Program-made: the position numbers and the translations under genes
Shown here: positions 1-6,937 of the stretch, piece after piece
How positions within the stretch are numbered: position 1 is the stretch's first letter
Layout of the letters: every line of letters begins with the position of its first letter
NCBI GenBank assembly: GCA_019420345.1
Contig: JAHZHI010000068.1
Span: forward strand, 1-52,940
Direction: 5' to 3'
DNA: 52,940 bases
From: Peptococcaceae bacterium
GTDB lineage: Bacteria; Bacillota; Peptococcia; Peptococcales; Peptococcaceae
Notes under the pieces: model-generated
What the model saw: only the letters and a program-made list of their open reading frames with translations
Databases searched by the model: none
Told to the model about the DNA's origin: nothing

Positions 1-52
1 ACCGTTTGAATTGTATCATTCTGAGGTGTTGCACTTGACTTGACAATTCGCC
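1..52. mobile_element. Probable insertion-sequence terminus at the left edge (IS30-like)
   Basis: Positions 28-52 begin with GTTGCACTT and end with AATTCGCC. The reverse complement of 52889-52913 matches this at 20 of 25 positions, so the two window edges carry related ends in opposite orientation. From memory, GTTGCACTT-type ends resemble those of IS30-family elements in Bacillota; this family call is an inference and no transposase is present inside the window. The bases before 28 would be element interior. The contig probably stops here because the element is repeated in the genome. Confidence 0.45.
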
Positions 53-61
53 ATAGAAAAA

Positions 62-87
62 AATCCTGTGCAAGAAGTGCACAGGAT
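62..87 (-). terminator. Rho-independent terminator of trmB
   Basis: A perfect 10-bp stem (63-72 with 78-87) with a 5-base loop lies just beyond the trmB stop. Read on the minus strand it is followed by a run of T, as expected for an intrinsic terminator. Confidence 0.85.
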
Positions 88-93
88 CATTTT

Positions 94-750
94 TTATTCC
101 GCTTTATGTGGTGGGTAAGCATGAAGGCTGCAGATTGGAATGCCACGCTTGTGGAAGCGGCGCTCGTATTCTGTAGCAATGTTGCTTTCCGGCAGGTTGG
201 CGTAGAGATCGTGGGTAACATCTTCGAGGCGCCAGCCGCATTCGGTGAATTCTTCAACCGACCAGTCGAAAAATTCGCGGCTGTCGGTTTTGAAGTGAAC
301 GGTGCCGTTGTCGGCGAGAATGTAGTCGTAAATGTCCAGGAAGGTGTGGTAAGTCAGGCGGCGTTTGGCGTGACGATTCTTTGGCCATGGGTCGGAAAAA
401 TGCAGGTAGATGTCACTGACTTCTCCTGGCGCAAAGATTTCGTCGAGGTGTTCGGCGTCCAGCCAAAGAAAACGCACCTGTTCAGGGGCACCGGTTTTTT
501 CTGCGTAGTCATCGATGGCGTCCATGATGATTTCAGGCACTACATCGATGCCGAGAAAGTTCAGTTCTGGGTGACGCTTGGCGGCGGTGTAAAGCCAGCG
601 GCCGCGGCCTGAGCCGATCTCGATCACCAAGGGTTGAGGGGTTGGAAAGTTGTCCTGCCAATGCCCGCGCTGGGCATGAGGTTGGTTGATGGTATAGGGA
701 GAAGCCAGCAGACGCTCCTGGGTGCCGGCTACACGACGAACGCGTGCCAT
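94..750 (-). CDS. trmB: tRNA (guanine-N7)-methyltransferase TrmB
   Basis: This 218-residue protein transfers a methyl group from S-adenosylmethionine to G46 in the variable loop of tRNAs. It has the class I methyltransferase motif IEIGSGRGRW near residue 45 and the TrmB signature FSDPWPKNRHAKRRL near residues 117-131, which carries the catalytic Asp and the tRNA-binding basic residues. The length is normal for bacterial TrmB. The ATG at 750 is preceded on the minus strand by AGGAGGCGA at good spacing. It is transcribed divergently from the small gene at 901 and ends in the terminator at 62-87, so it appears to be monocistronic. Confidence 0.96.
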   Translation of the reverse strand: MARVRRVAGTQERLLASPYTINQPHAQRGHWQDNFPTPQPLVIEIGSGRGRWLYTAAKRHPELNFLGIDVVPEIIMDAIDDYAEKTGAPEQVRFLWLDAEHLDEIFAPGEVSDIYLHFSDPWPKNRHAKRRLTYHTFLDIYDYILADNGTVHFKTDSREFFDWSVEEFTECGWRLEDVTHDLYANLPESNIATEYERRFHKRGIPICSLHAYPPHKAE

Positions 751-900
751 AAAATCGCCTCCTAGTCTTTATTTTCAAGCGAAGATGGATTAAAATAATA
801 CAAGCATGATGGATCGCTGGGCGATCCGTTCAACTGTACTATCATAACACATGAGATGCGTTTTTGCGAGCAGCGACGCATTTTTTTAGGAGGTCTTGCG

Positions 901-1119
901 ATGAAGGGTCATTTGGAATTGTTTGAACATCGTCTGAAACAGGTGGGCGAAAAACTGCCAGGCATGGAAGGAAAGAACATCGACGATATTTTCGATGCAT
1001 TTGTTGAAGCACTGGGCAGTGACGAGGTACCGTTCTATGATGTCCATAGCGGCTCCACCTTGGCAGACTATTATAATTCCCAATTTATCCGCTTTGTGAA
1101 AAAACACGCAGGGAAATAA
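901..1119 (+). CDS. Hypothetical 72-residue protein
   Basis: I do not recognise this small soluble protein. The start at 901 is chosen over an in-frame ATG at 856 because AGGAGG (889-894) lies 6 bases before it. The sequence is mixed-charge, with an amphipathic N-terminal half and a basic C-terminus (VKKHAGK), and has no signal peptide, membrane segment or cysteines. It sits alone between divergent trmB and the thioredoxin gene. A weak hairpin with a T-run (856-887) just before its ribosome binding site could be an attenuator, but the stem is only 6 bp. Confidence 0.7.
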   Translation: MKGHLELFEHRLKQVGEKLPGMEGKNIDDIFDAFVEALGSDEVPFYDVHSGSTLADYYNSQFIRFVKKHAGK

Positions 1120-1210
1120 AAAATAGTCATAGAGTGACTAGACGCAGCATTTACGGTCGTTTATTATTATAATAAAGTTGATTAATGAAAATGAAGGAGT
1201 GCTCTTAATT

Positions 1211-1534
1211 ATGGAAAAACTGAATGACAATACTTTTGAAGAAATTATTTATGATGATGGCGAACCTTGCCTCGTAATGTTCTCCCGTAAGTCCTGCCAT
1301 GTTTGCCAGGCTGTTCATCCAAAAATCGAAGAATTGGCTGCTGATGACAAGTACAAAGGCAAATTCGGTTTCTATGAAGTAGACGTTGAAGAAGAAAGAA
1401 ACCTCTTCGCACGTTTCTCCCTCAAGGGTGTGCCACAGGTTCTGTTCTTCAATGATGGCGAATATGTTGGCAAAATGGCTGGCGAAAAGGACATCGAAGA
1501 ATACGAAGAAAAGATCGATTCCATCATTGGCTAA
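1211..1534 (+). CDS. Thioredoxin-family protein with a CHVC active site
   Basis: This 107-residue protein has a thioredoxin fold: the active-site region MFSRKSCHVCQAVHP near residue 26, the VDVEEERNLF segment, the cis-proline loop GVPQVLFF and the FNDGEYVGKMAG strand-turn. The active site is CHVC rather than CGPC, so its redox potential or partner may differ from classical TrxA. The start at 1211 follows AAGGAG at 1194-1199; an in-frame upstream ATT-rich extension to 1178 lacks a binding site. A -10-like TATAAT lies at 1168-1173. The gene appears monocistronic, ending in the terminator at 1548-1568. No thioredoxin reductase gene is adjacent. Confidence 0.85.
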   Translation: MEKLNDNTFEEIIYDDGEPCLVMFSRKSCHVCQAVHPKIEELAADDKYKGKFGFYEVDVEEERNLFARFSLKGVPQVLFFNDGEYVGKMAGEKDIEEYEEKIDSIIG

Positions 1535-1547
1535 TCAGCATCTTGCG

Positions 1548-1575
1548 GACCGTCGCGTTGCGGCGGTCTTTTTTT
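1548..1575 (+). terminator. Intrinsic terminator after the thioredoxin gene
   Basis: A 9-bp stem (1548-1556 with 1560-1568, one T-G wobble) with a 3-base loop is followed by seven T residues. Confidence 0.88.
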
Positions 1576-1581
1576 ATGCTT

Positions 1582-1614
1582 ATTGTAAACGATTAAAATA
1601 AAATGGTTTACAAT
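1582..1614 (+). promoter_or_regulatory. BirA-type biotin operator overlapping the bioY promoter
   Basis: Two perfect 9-base half-sites, ATTGTAAAC (1582-1590) and GTTTACAAT (1606-1614), are separated by 15 bases. This matches the Bacillota BirA operator architecture. The right half-site contains TTTACA (1607-1612), which is the -35 box of a promoter whose -10 box TATAAT is at 1630-1635 with a 17-bp spacer. Binding of biotinyl-AMP-loaded BirA would therefore block RNA polymerase. birA itself is not in the window. Confidence 0.9.
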
Positions 1615-1635
1615 CGGCGGGCAGGTTATTATAAT
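1607..1635 (+). promoter_or_regulatory. bioY promoter
   Basis: TTTACA (1607-1612) and TATAAT (1630-1635) with a 17-bp spacer form a near-consensus housekeeping promoter inside the biotin operator. Confidence 0.85.
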
Positions 1636-1666
1636 GTAACTACAATTGCTTGAAGGAGGAGAAAAA

Positions 1667-2233
1667 ATGGAAATGAATCGAAAACGTGTGGACAGCAGAC
1701 AGCTGGTGCTTTGTGGATTGTTTGCGGCATTGGTGGCCATTGGTGCCTTTATTCGCATTCCACTGCCGCTGATTCCGTTCACGCTGCAAACCTTTTTTGT
1801 GACGATGGCAGGATTTTTGCTGGGCGCGCGTTATGGCGGTCTGAGCGTGGCGCTTTATGTGGCACTGGGACTTTTCGGACTGCCGATTTTTACGCAGGGC
1901 GGCGGCCCAAGTTATGTGCTCAATCCAACATTTGGCTATTTGATTGGGTTCATTATTGAGGCGTATGTGGTGGGCAAGCTCACTGCCGGGCACGGCGTGC
2001 CGTCGCTGAAGCGGTTGTTGGTCGCTGGGTTTGTTGGCTTGGCGGAGGCCTATCTTTTGGGTGGTGTGTATTGCTATTTCATCACCAATTTTGTGTTGGG
2101 CATTCATAACAGCGCTTGGGCAGTGTTCCTTTCTGGTTGTGTGCTGGTGTTCCCAGGCAACGCGGTGTTCAACGTGCTGGCTGCGTACGCGGCACGACGG
2201 ATTTTGCCGCATATGCCGGATTTTAGTAGGTAA
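1667..2233 (+). CDS. bioY: Biotin transporter substrate-binding subunit BioY
   Basis: This 188-residue integral membrane protein is the S-component of an ECF-type biotin importer. The BioY features are visible: the early LCGLFAALVAIGAFIRIPLP helix, the FTLQTFFVTMAGFLLGARYG segment, the GLFGLPIF..GGGPSYVLNPTFGYLIGF region and about six hydrophobic helices. The ATG at 1667 follows AAGGAGGA (1653-1660); a TTG at 1646 lies upstream of that site and is rejected. No ecfA or ecfT genes are adjacent, so it probably uses a shared energising module or acts alone. The BirA operator in its promoter independently supports a biotin role, and bioD follows 71 bases downstream. Confidence 0.95.
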   Translation: MEMNRKRVDSRQLVLCGLFAALVAIGAFIRIPLPLIPFTLQTFFVTMAGFLLGARYGGLSVALYVALGLFGLPIFTQGGGPSYVLNPTFGYLIGFIIEAYVVGKLTAGHGVPSLKRLLVAGFVGLAEAYLLGGVYCYFITNFVLGIHNSAWAVFLSGCVLVFPGNAVFNVLAAYAARRILPHMPDFSR

Positions 2234-2246
2234 GTGCCGGTTGGTG

Positions 2247-2286
2247 TGATAAAATAGTGGGTATAAATGAAAACGCTATTTTATCA
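2247..2286 (+). promoter_or_regulatory. Perfect 11-bp inverted repeat around a possible bioD promoter -10 box
   Basis: TGATAAAATAG (2247-2257) and CTATTTTATCA (2276-2286) are exact inverted repeats separated by 18 bases. A TATAAA (2262-2267) in the spacer could be a -10 box, with TTGGTG (2241-2246) as a weak -35 at only 15 bp. The arrangement suits a repressor operator, or an mRNA hairpin hiding the bioD leader. It differs completely from the BirA site upstream of bioY. Confidence 0.55.
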
Positions 2287-2304
2287 ATTCAGAGGTGATC
2301 CATT

Positions 2305-2976
2305 ATGAGTCAGGCACTTTTTATTGCAGGCACAGCGGAAGGCGTTGGCAAAAGCACAGCCGTACAGGCGATGATCACGGCACTGAATGGTGCAGGTTAT
2401 GAGACTGCGTTTTATAAGCCAATCATCAGCGGCACCGACAGCATTCCAGAGAGTGACGCTGGCCGTGTGCGTGAAGCTTGCGGGCTTGATCAGGATGTGT
2501 TATCCATGACGAGCTATGTTTTTAAGGAAGCCGTGTCGCCGCATCTTGCTGCGGCACATCTCATGCAGCCGGTCGATGTGGATATGATTCAGGCTGATTT
2601 TGCGGGCGTGGCATTGTTGCACGATGCAACATTGGTTGAAGGCAGCGGCGGCATCATTTGCCCGCTGACGCTCATGGCGGATGGCCGGCGTGTGATGCAA
2701 ACTGATGTTATTCGGGCGCTGGGGCTGACGAGCGTGCTTGTTGCTGACAGCGGCGTGGGCACGCTGAACGCGACGCTGTTGACGCTGGCGTACATGCGCC
2801 AGCAGAATCTGCCGCTGGCAGGCGTAATCATGAACCGCTTTGATGCGAGCAGTGAGGTGCATCAGGATAATCTATCCACCATTGAGCTCTTGGGCGAGAT
2901 GGATGTGGTTGCAACCATTGCCGAAGGCGGCGAGATGACATTGCGCAAGCCTTTCTTTTTATTGGAGAAGGAATAA
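2305..2976 (+). CDS. bioD: ATP-dependent dethiobiotin synthetase BioD
   Basis: This 223-residue enzyme closes the ureido ring of dethiobiotin from 7,8-diaminopelargonate, CO2 and ATP. It shows the BioD P-loop GTAEGVGKS at residues 9-17 (usual form GTDTDVGKT), the FYKPIISG strand that carries the catalytic lysine, and the VEGSGGIICPL motif near residue 112, a hallmark of the family. Its length is normal. The ATG follows AGAGGTGAT at 2290-2298. bioB, bioA and bioF are not in the window, so the rest of the pathway must be elsewhere. It may be read through from bioY or from its own promoter in the inverted repeat. Confidence 0.93.
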   Translation: MSQALFIAGTAEGVGKSTAVQAMITALNGAGYETAFYKPIISGTDSIPESDAGRVREACGLDQDVLSMTSYVFKEAVSPHLAAAHLMQPVDVDMIQADFAGVALLHDATLVEGSGGIICPLTLMADGRRVMQTDVIRALGLTSVLVADSGVGTLNATLLTLAYMRQQNLPLAGVIMNRFDASSEVHQDNLSTIELLGEMDVVATIAEGGEMTLRKPFFLLEKE

Positions 2977-3119
2977 GGAAAGGGGCGTGGCGCGTTGCTG
3001 ACGCTTTTGGCCGGAGACTGATGTGCAGCATAGGGGACGCTTGGCGGCTTTCGTGAAAGAAGCCGATGCTGGCGAATGAAAAGTATGCTGAGAATTTATT
3101 CGGAGAATGCAAAGAGCGT

Positions 3120-3148
3120 TTTACAAGGCGCGCGCGGTATGTTAAGAT
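3120..3148 (+). promoter_or_regulatory. Candidate promoter upstream of xth
   Basis: TTTACA (3120-3125) and TAAGAT (3143-3148) are spaced by 17 bp. The predicted start near 3155 falls inside the hairpin at 3151-3178, so a transcript from here would meet a terminator-like structure almost at once. Confidence 0.4.
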
Positions 3149-3150
3149 TG

Positions 3151-3183
3151 AAGCATAGAGAATGGTTTCTCTATGCTTTTTTA
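3151..3183 (+). terminator. Intrinsic terminator between bioD and xth
   Basis: A perfect 12-bp stem (3151-3162 with 3167-3178) closes a TGGT loop and is followed by a T-run. The 273 bases between bioD and xth hold no other gene; the only other structure seen is a 6-bp hairpin at 3192-3209. Confidence 0.85.
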
Positions 3184-3249
3184 TTGTAAGGATACTCACG
3201 AGCCTGTGAGTTTGATCATCAGCCAACCATTAAAGGAGGGCGCTGTAGA

Positions 3250-4005
3250 ATGAAAATGATCTCATGGAATGTCAATGGCTTACGCGCCGCGGTCGGCAAA
3301 GGTTTTTTGGATGTGTTCGCAGACTTGGACGCAGACATCTTTGCACTGCAGGAGACAAAACTGCAGCCTCATCAGATTGACCTGGAGCTGCCTGGCTATA
3401 AGCAGTATTTTAACAGTGCAGAAAAGAAGGGGTATTCCGGCACGGCGATTTTTACCCGCCGAGAGCCGCTGGATGTGCGCTATGGTTTGGGCATTCCTGA
3501 AATGGACAATGAAGGCCGTGTCATCACGATGGACATGGGCGATTATTATTTTGTAACAACTTACACGCCAAATTCTCAAAGTGAACTGGCGCGCTTGGAT
3601 TATCGCATGAAATGGGACGATGCCTGGAGAGACTGCTTGTGTCGACTCAAAGCTGAGAAACCGGTCATCGCTTGTGGTGATTTGAATGTCGCACACACGG
3701 AGATTGACCTTAAAAATCCAAAGACGAATCGGCGCAATGCCGGTTTTACTGATGAAGAACGCGGGAAGTTCACAGAGCTTTTGGATGCTGGCTTTATTGA
3801 TACGTGGCGTTATCAGCATCCGGGTGTGGAGCAAGTGTATTCTTGGTGGAGCTATCGCTTTAAGGCACGCGAAAAGAACGCTGGATGGCGTATTGATTAT
3901 TTCGTGGTAAGCGATGACCTCAAAGACCGCATTGTCTCGACCGATATTCACACGGGCATTTTGGGTTCCGACCATTGTCCGGTGGAGTTGGTGCTCAAAG
4001 ATTGA
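3250..4005 (+). CDS. xth: Exodeoxyribonuclease III / AP endonuclease
   Basis: This 251-residue cytoplasmic enzyme cleaves DNA at abasic sites and removes 3' blocking groups in base excision repair. The exonuclease-endonuclease-phosphatase fold motifs are all present: MKMISWNVNGLRAA at the start, ALQETKLQ with the metal-binding Glu near residue 35, the GDLNVAHTEIDL catalytic Asp/Asn motif near residue 143, and C-terminal WRIDYFVVS and GSDHCPVEL with the catalytic His. The ATG follows AAAGGAGGG. It is followed 36 bases later by cysE, to which it may be transcriptionally coupled. Confidence 0.96.
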   Translation: MKMISWNVNGLRAAVGKGFLDVFADLDADIFALQETKLQPHQIDLELPGYKQYFNSAEKKGYSGTAIFTRREPLDVRYGLGIPEMDNEGRVITMDMGDYYFVTTYTPNSQSELARLDYRMKWDDAWRDCLCRLKAEKPVIACGDLNVAHTEIDLKNPKTNRRNAGFTDEERGKFTELLDAGFIDTWRYQHPGVEQVYSWWSYRFKAREKNAGWRIDYFVVSDDLKDRIVSTDIHTGILGSDHCPVELVLKD

Positions 4006-4041
4006 TTCCTGCGTGTTGAGCAAGAGAAAGAGGGAACAGCA

Positions 4042-4704
4042 ATGAATGTAATCGAACGTTTTAATCGTGATATTGAATGCGTTTTTGAACGTGACCCAGC
4101 GGCCACCTCAAAAATTGAAGTCATTTTGAACTATCCAGGGCTGCATGCCATCTGGATGCATCGCATCACTCATAAATTGTACAAGTTGCATCTGCGGGTA
4201 TTGGCGCGCTTCCTGTCACAGGTGGCACGTTTCTTTACCCAGGTGGAGATCCATCCAGGTGCACAGCTTGGTGAAGGTCTCTTTATCGATCATGGCTGCG
4301 GCATTGTAATTGGTGAGACTGCCATTGTTGGCGATAATGTAACGCTTTATCAGGGCGTTACGCTGGGCGGTACCGGCAAAGAAACCGGCAAACGTCATCC
4401 AACTGTTGGCGACAATGTGATGATCTCCAGCGGTGCCAAGGTGCTCGGCAATATCAATATTGGCAACAATGTTAAGATTGGTGCTGGCTCTGTGGTGATT
4501 AAAGATGTACCGGATAACTGCACCGTGGTTGGTGTGCCGGGGCATATCGTGCGCCAGGATGGCAAGCGTGTGCATACCGATGCCCATCATCCAGATCTCA
4601 ATCATAATCAACTGCCAGATCCTGTCGAAGATTGCTTGGAAATCTTCAAACATCGTCTGGATCAGATCAGTGAACATTTGAAAGAATTGGAGGAAAAGCT
4701 TTGA
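4042..4704 (+). CDS. cysE: Serine O-acetyltransferase CysE
   Basis: This 220-residue enzyme makes O-acetylserine from serine and acetyl-CoA, the first step of cysteine synthesis. It has the short N-terminal helical domain of the Bacillota type and the left-handed beta-helix of hexapeptide repeats, with EIHPGAQLGEGLFIDHGCGIVIGE-type sequence, the active-site His within DHG, and GVTLGGTGKE. The C-terminal tail after VGVPGHIVR is unusually long (about 50 residues) and ends in a predicted helix. It overlaps the start of cysS by 4 bases, an arrangement like the Bacillus gltX-cysE-cysS cluster, so cysteine synthesis and its tRNA charging are co-expressed. Confidence 0.95.
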   Translation: MNVIERFNRDIECVFERDPAATSKIEVILNYPGLHAIWMHRITHKLYKLHLRVLARFLSQVARFFTQVEIHPGAQLGEGLFIDHGCGIVIGETAIVGDNVTLYQGVTLGGTGKETGKRHPTVGDNVMISSGAKVLGNINIGNNVKIGAGSVVIKDVPDNCTVVGVPGHIVRQDGKRVHTDAHHPDLNHNQLPDPVEDCLEIFKHRLDQISEHLKELEEKL

Positions 4705-6122
4705 ACCAAGTGATGATTTATAACACTCTGGCAAAAAAGAAAATGCCATTTGAACCCCTTGAAAAGGGAAAAGTAAAAATGTATGTCTGCGGACCAACCA
4801 CCTACAATTACATCCATCTCGGCAATGCCCGCCCAATCGTTGTATTTGATACGGTGCGCCGCTATTTCACGTATCTTGGATATGATGTGACCTTTGTATC
4901 CAACTTTACAGATGTTGACGACAAAATCATTAAGCGTGCCAATGAAGAAGGCAAGGACCCAATGGCGCTCTCTTCCTTCTATATTGATGCGTATTTTGAA
5001 GATACGAAAGCGTTGAATGTCATGCCGGCTACGGTTCATCCAAAGGTGAGCGAGCACATTGATGAGATCATTGCTTTTGTGCAAGGACTTATTGATAAAG
5101 GCTATGCATACGCCCTCGACAATGGCGATGTGTATTATTCTGTGCGTAAATTTGCCGATTATGGCCAATTGTCTGGCCGTGATATCAATGATTTGCTCAG
5201 CGGTGCGCGTGTTGAAGTCGATGAAAAGAAGCAGGATCCGCTTGATTTTGCGCTTTGGAAGAGTGCAAAGCCAGGCGAACCTTATTGGGAATCACCATGG
5301 GGCAAAGGTCGTCCAGGCTGGCATATTGAATGCTCTGCCATGAGCGCAAAATATCTGGGTGACACCTTTGACATTCATGGTGGCGGCCAGGATTTGATCT
5401 TCCCACACCATGAAAATGAAATTGCGCAAAGCTGCGCCCTGCATGATGCACCAATGGCCCGCTATTGGATGCATAATGGATTTATTACCATCAACCAGGA
5501 AAAAATGAGCAAGTCCAAAGGTAATTTCTTCCTGCTGCGTGACATTCTTGAACGCTTTGATCCTCAGGTGGTACGCTTCTATCTGCTCAGTGTACAGTAT
5601 CGCAGCCCACTGGATTTCGATGATGAAAAGATCGAAGTGGCTGGCCGCGGGCTGGAACGTTTGCAGCATGCAGCTGATGCTGTCGATAAAGCCATGAAGC
5701 TTGCTGGCGAACATGAAGACGAGGATGCCGTGCAGCTGCGTGCACAGGCAGAGAAAGCCAAAACCGATTTCTGCGCCGCTATGGATGATGATTTCAATAC
5801 TGCGCTTGCCATTGCAGCACTCTTTGAATTGGCAAAAGACATCAACATCTACCTCAAGAAGGATCAGTTCGATGCAGCCAGCCTGGCGCTCGCTCAGCAG
5901 GTGCTGAAAGAACTGGGTGCGGTGCTTGGCATTGAATTTGCACAGCAGAACGCTGCAGATGATGATTTGGCAGATCAGCTCATGGACCTCATCATTGCCA
6001 TCCGCAAAGATGCTCGTGCCAATAAAGATTTCCAGACTGCCGACCGTATTCGTGATGGTTTGGCTGAAATTGGCATTTTGTTGGAGGATGGGAAAGCTGG
6101 CACAACTTGGAAACGCCAGTAA
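4701..6122 (+). CDS. cysS: Cysteinyl-tRNA synthetase
   Basis: This 473-residue class I synthetase attaches cysteine to tRNA-Cys. It contains the HIGH-type motif IHLGNARP near residue 36, the YVCGPTTYN zinc-ligand cysteine, WHIECSAMS and HHENEIAQS in the catalytic core with the other zinc ligands, and the KMSKS loop QEKMSKSKGN near residue 268, then the DALR-type C-terminal helical domain. The TTG at 4701 is preferred because GGAGG (4689-4693) lies 7 bases before it and 19 bases before the next ATG (4713). I see no T-box in front of the operon. Transcription ends at the bidirectional terminator at 6141-6200. Confidence 0.96.
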   Translation: MNQVMIYNTLAKKKMPFEPLEKGKVKMYVCGPTTYNYIHLGNARPIVVFDTVRRYFTYLGYDVTFVSNFTDVDDKIIKRANEEGKDPMALSSFYIDAYFEDTKALNVMPATVHPKVSEHIDEIIAFVQGLIDKGYAYALDNGDVYYSVRKFADYGQLSGRDINDLLSGARVEVDEKKQDPLDFALWKSAKPGEPYWESPWGKGRPGWHIECSAMSAKYLGDTFDIHGGGQDLIFPHHENEIAQSCALHDAPMARYWMHNGFITINQEKMSKSKGNFFLLRDILERFDPQVVRFYLLSVQYRSPLDFDDEKIEVAGRGLERLQHAADAVDKAMKLAGEHEDEDAVQLRAQAEKAKTDFCAAMDDDFNTALAIAALFELAKDINIYLKKDQFDAASLALAQQVLKELGAVLGIEFAQQNAADDDLADQLMDLIIAIRKDARANKDFQTADRIRDGLAEIGILLEDGKAGTTWKRQ

Positions 6123-6140
6123 TCATTAAACGATAACATA

Positions 6141-6200
6141 AAAAAACACATTCATTACAGAACTGGTGCATAACCAGAGCTTGTAACGAATGTGTTTTTT
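6141..6200. terminator. Bidirectional terminator between cysS and the Rrf2 gene
   Basis: Positions 6141-6159 pair with 6182-6200 over 19 bp with one mismatch. The stem has A-runs on one side and T-runs on the other, so it works for both convergent genes. An inner 5-bp hairpin lies in the loop. Confidence 0.88.
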
Positions 6201-6202
6201 GC

Positions 6203-6646
6203 TTATAATGATTGGGCGTTGTCCACGGCCAATTGTGCCAGATTCACGGATTTGAGTGTGTTGTCAATGGAATTCTGCACATCGCTGAGTACGTAATGAA
6301 CGGCGCAAAATTCTGGTGTATTGCGCGCACATTGACCGTCCGGTGCGGTGCAGGCATTGAGAATGAAGTCGTCTTCCATCACGTGAATGATGTCAAAGAG
6401 GCTGATGTCTTCTGGTGGCGTGGTGAGCACGTAGCCGCCGCGTTTTCCCTGGAAAGAGATCAGATAGCCTGCATCTTTGAGTCGTGGCACGATTTTAAGA
6501 AAATAGTTGTAAGGAATGTTCATCTTATCTGCGATGACTTTTCCTGAACAGCTGCCGTCCGGTGCAAACAACGGATCCGGATCATAATAATTTGCCAAGT
6601 ACATCATGATGCGGATGGCATAATCTGTTGTGATATTAAGTGACAA
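6203..6646 (-). CDS. Rrf2-family transcriptional regulator with Fe-S-type cysteine cluster
   Basis: This 147-residue protein is a winged-helix DNA-binding regulator of the Rrf2 family (IscR, NsrR, CymR, RirA). The N-terminal ITTDYAIRIMMYLA helix and the recognition region NIPYNYFLKIVPRLKDAGYLISFQGKRGGYVL are typical. After residue 95 there are three cysteines spaced C-x6-C-x7-C, followed by a histidine three residues after the last (CAVH). This matches the IscR pattern of three Cys plus His for a [2Fe-2S] cluster, though spacings differ. The start is a TTG at 6646, 8 bases after AAGGAGG. It faces cysE-cysS convergently; control of cysteine or Fe-S genes is an inference. Confidence 0.92.
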   Translation of the reverse strand: MSLNITTDYAIRIMMYLANYYDPDPLFAPDGSCSGKVIADKMNIPYNYFLKIVPRLKDAGYLISFQGKRGGYVLTTPPEDISLFDIIHVMEDDFILNACTAPDGQCARNTPEFCAVHYVLSDVQNSIDNTLKSVNLAQLAVDNAQSL

Positions 6647-6937
6647 GAAAGCCGCCTCCTTATAAATTGTTAGGATAATGGTAACCTTATCAGGTATCTA
6701 TTATTTTAACAGATTGTGGCGAGGGTTTCTATATATAATTGGAGGTGCAGACTCACTTTTTTATTCTTTGTGCATGAAACCAACAACGAAAAGCATGTTG
6801 ACATTTGGTGACAGGCCAACAGAGTTATGGAGTTTTGGAGAAAATGACTTGGCATTTAGAGGGAAAGTATAGGAAAAATCCGTTGTTTAGAGTATACTGG
6901 ATGTAATCACTATGAAAAGATCCTGGAGGAATTGTTG
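6647..6937. other. Divergent intergenic region between the Rrf2 gene and the DUF5693-type gene
   Basis: No gene is supported in these 291 bases. A TTGACA occurs at 6798-6803 and a TATACT -10-like box at 6893-6898, but they are not at promoter spacing with each other. A near-palindrome GATAA-N8-TTATC (6673-6690) lies just upstream of the Rrf2 start and could be an autoregulatory site. Confidence 0.4.

Noticed and set aside
40..612. Open frame on the plus strand opposite trmB
   Set aside because: trmB on the minus strand has clear family motifs, a binding site and a terminator; this frame has none of these.
856..890. Attenuator hairpin before the 72-residue protein
   Set aside because: The stem is only 6 bp with a 14-base loop, so the T-run after it may be chance; kept only as a remark.
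4005..4042. T-box or other leader regulating cysE-cysS, and likewise trpS
   Set aside because: The leaders are too short and contain no T-box sequence or stem I motifs; only thrS has one in this window.
6678..6872. 64-residue open frame in the gap before the DUF5693-type gene
   Set aside because: It has no ribosome binding site, no recognisable features and unusual composition, and it spans probable promoter sequence.
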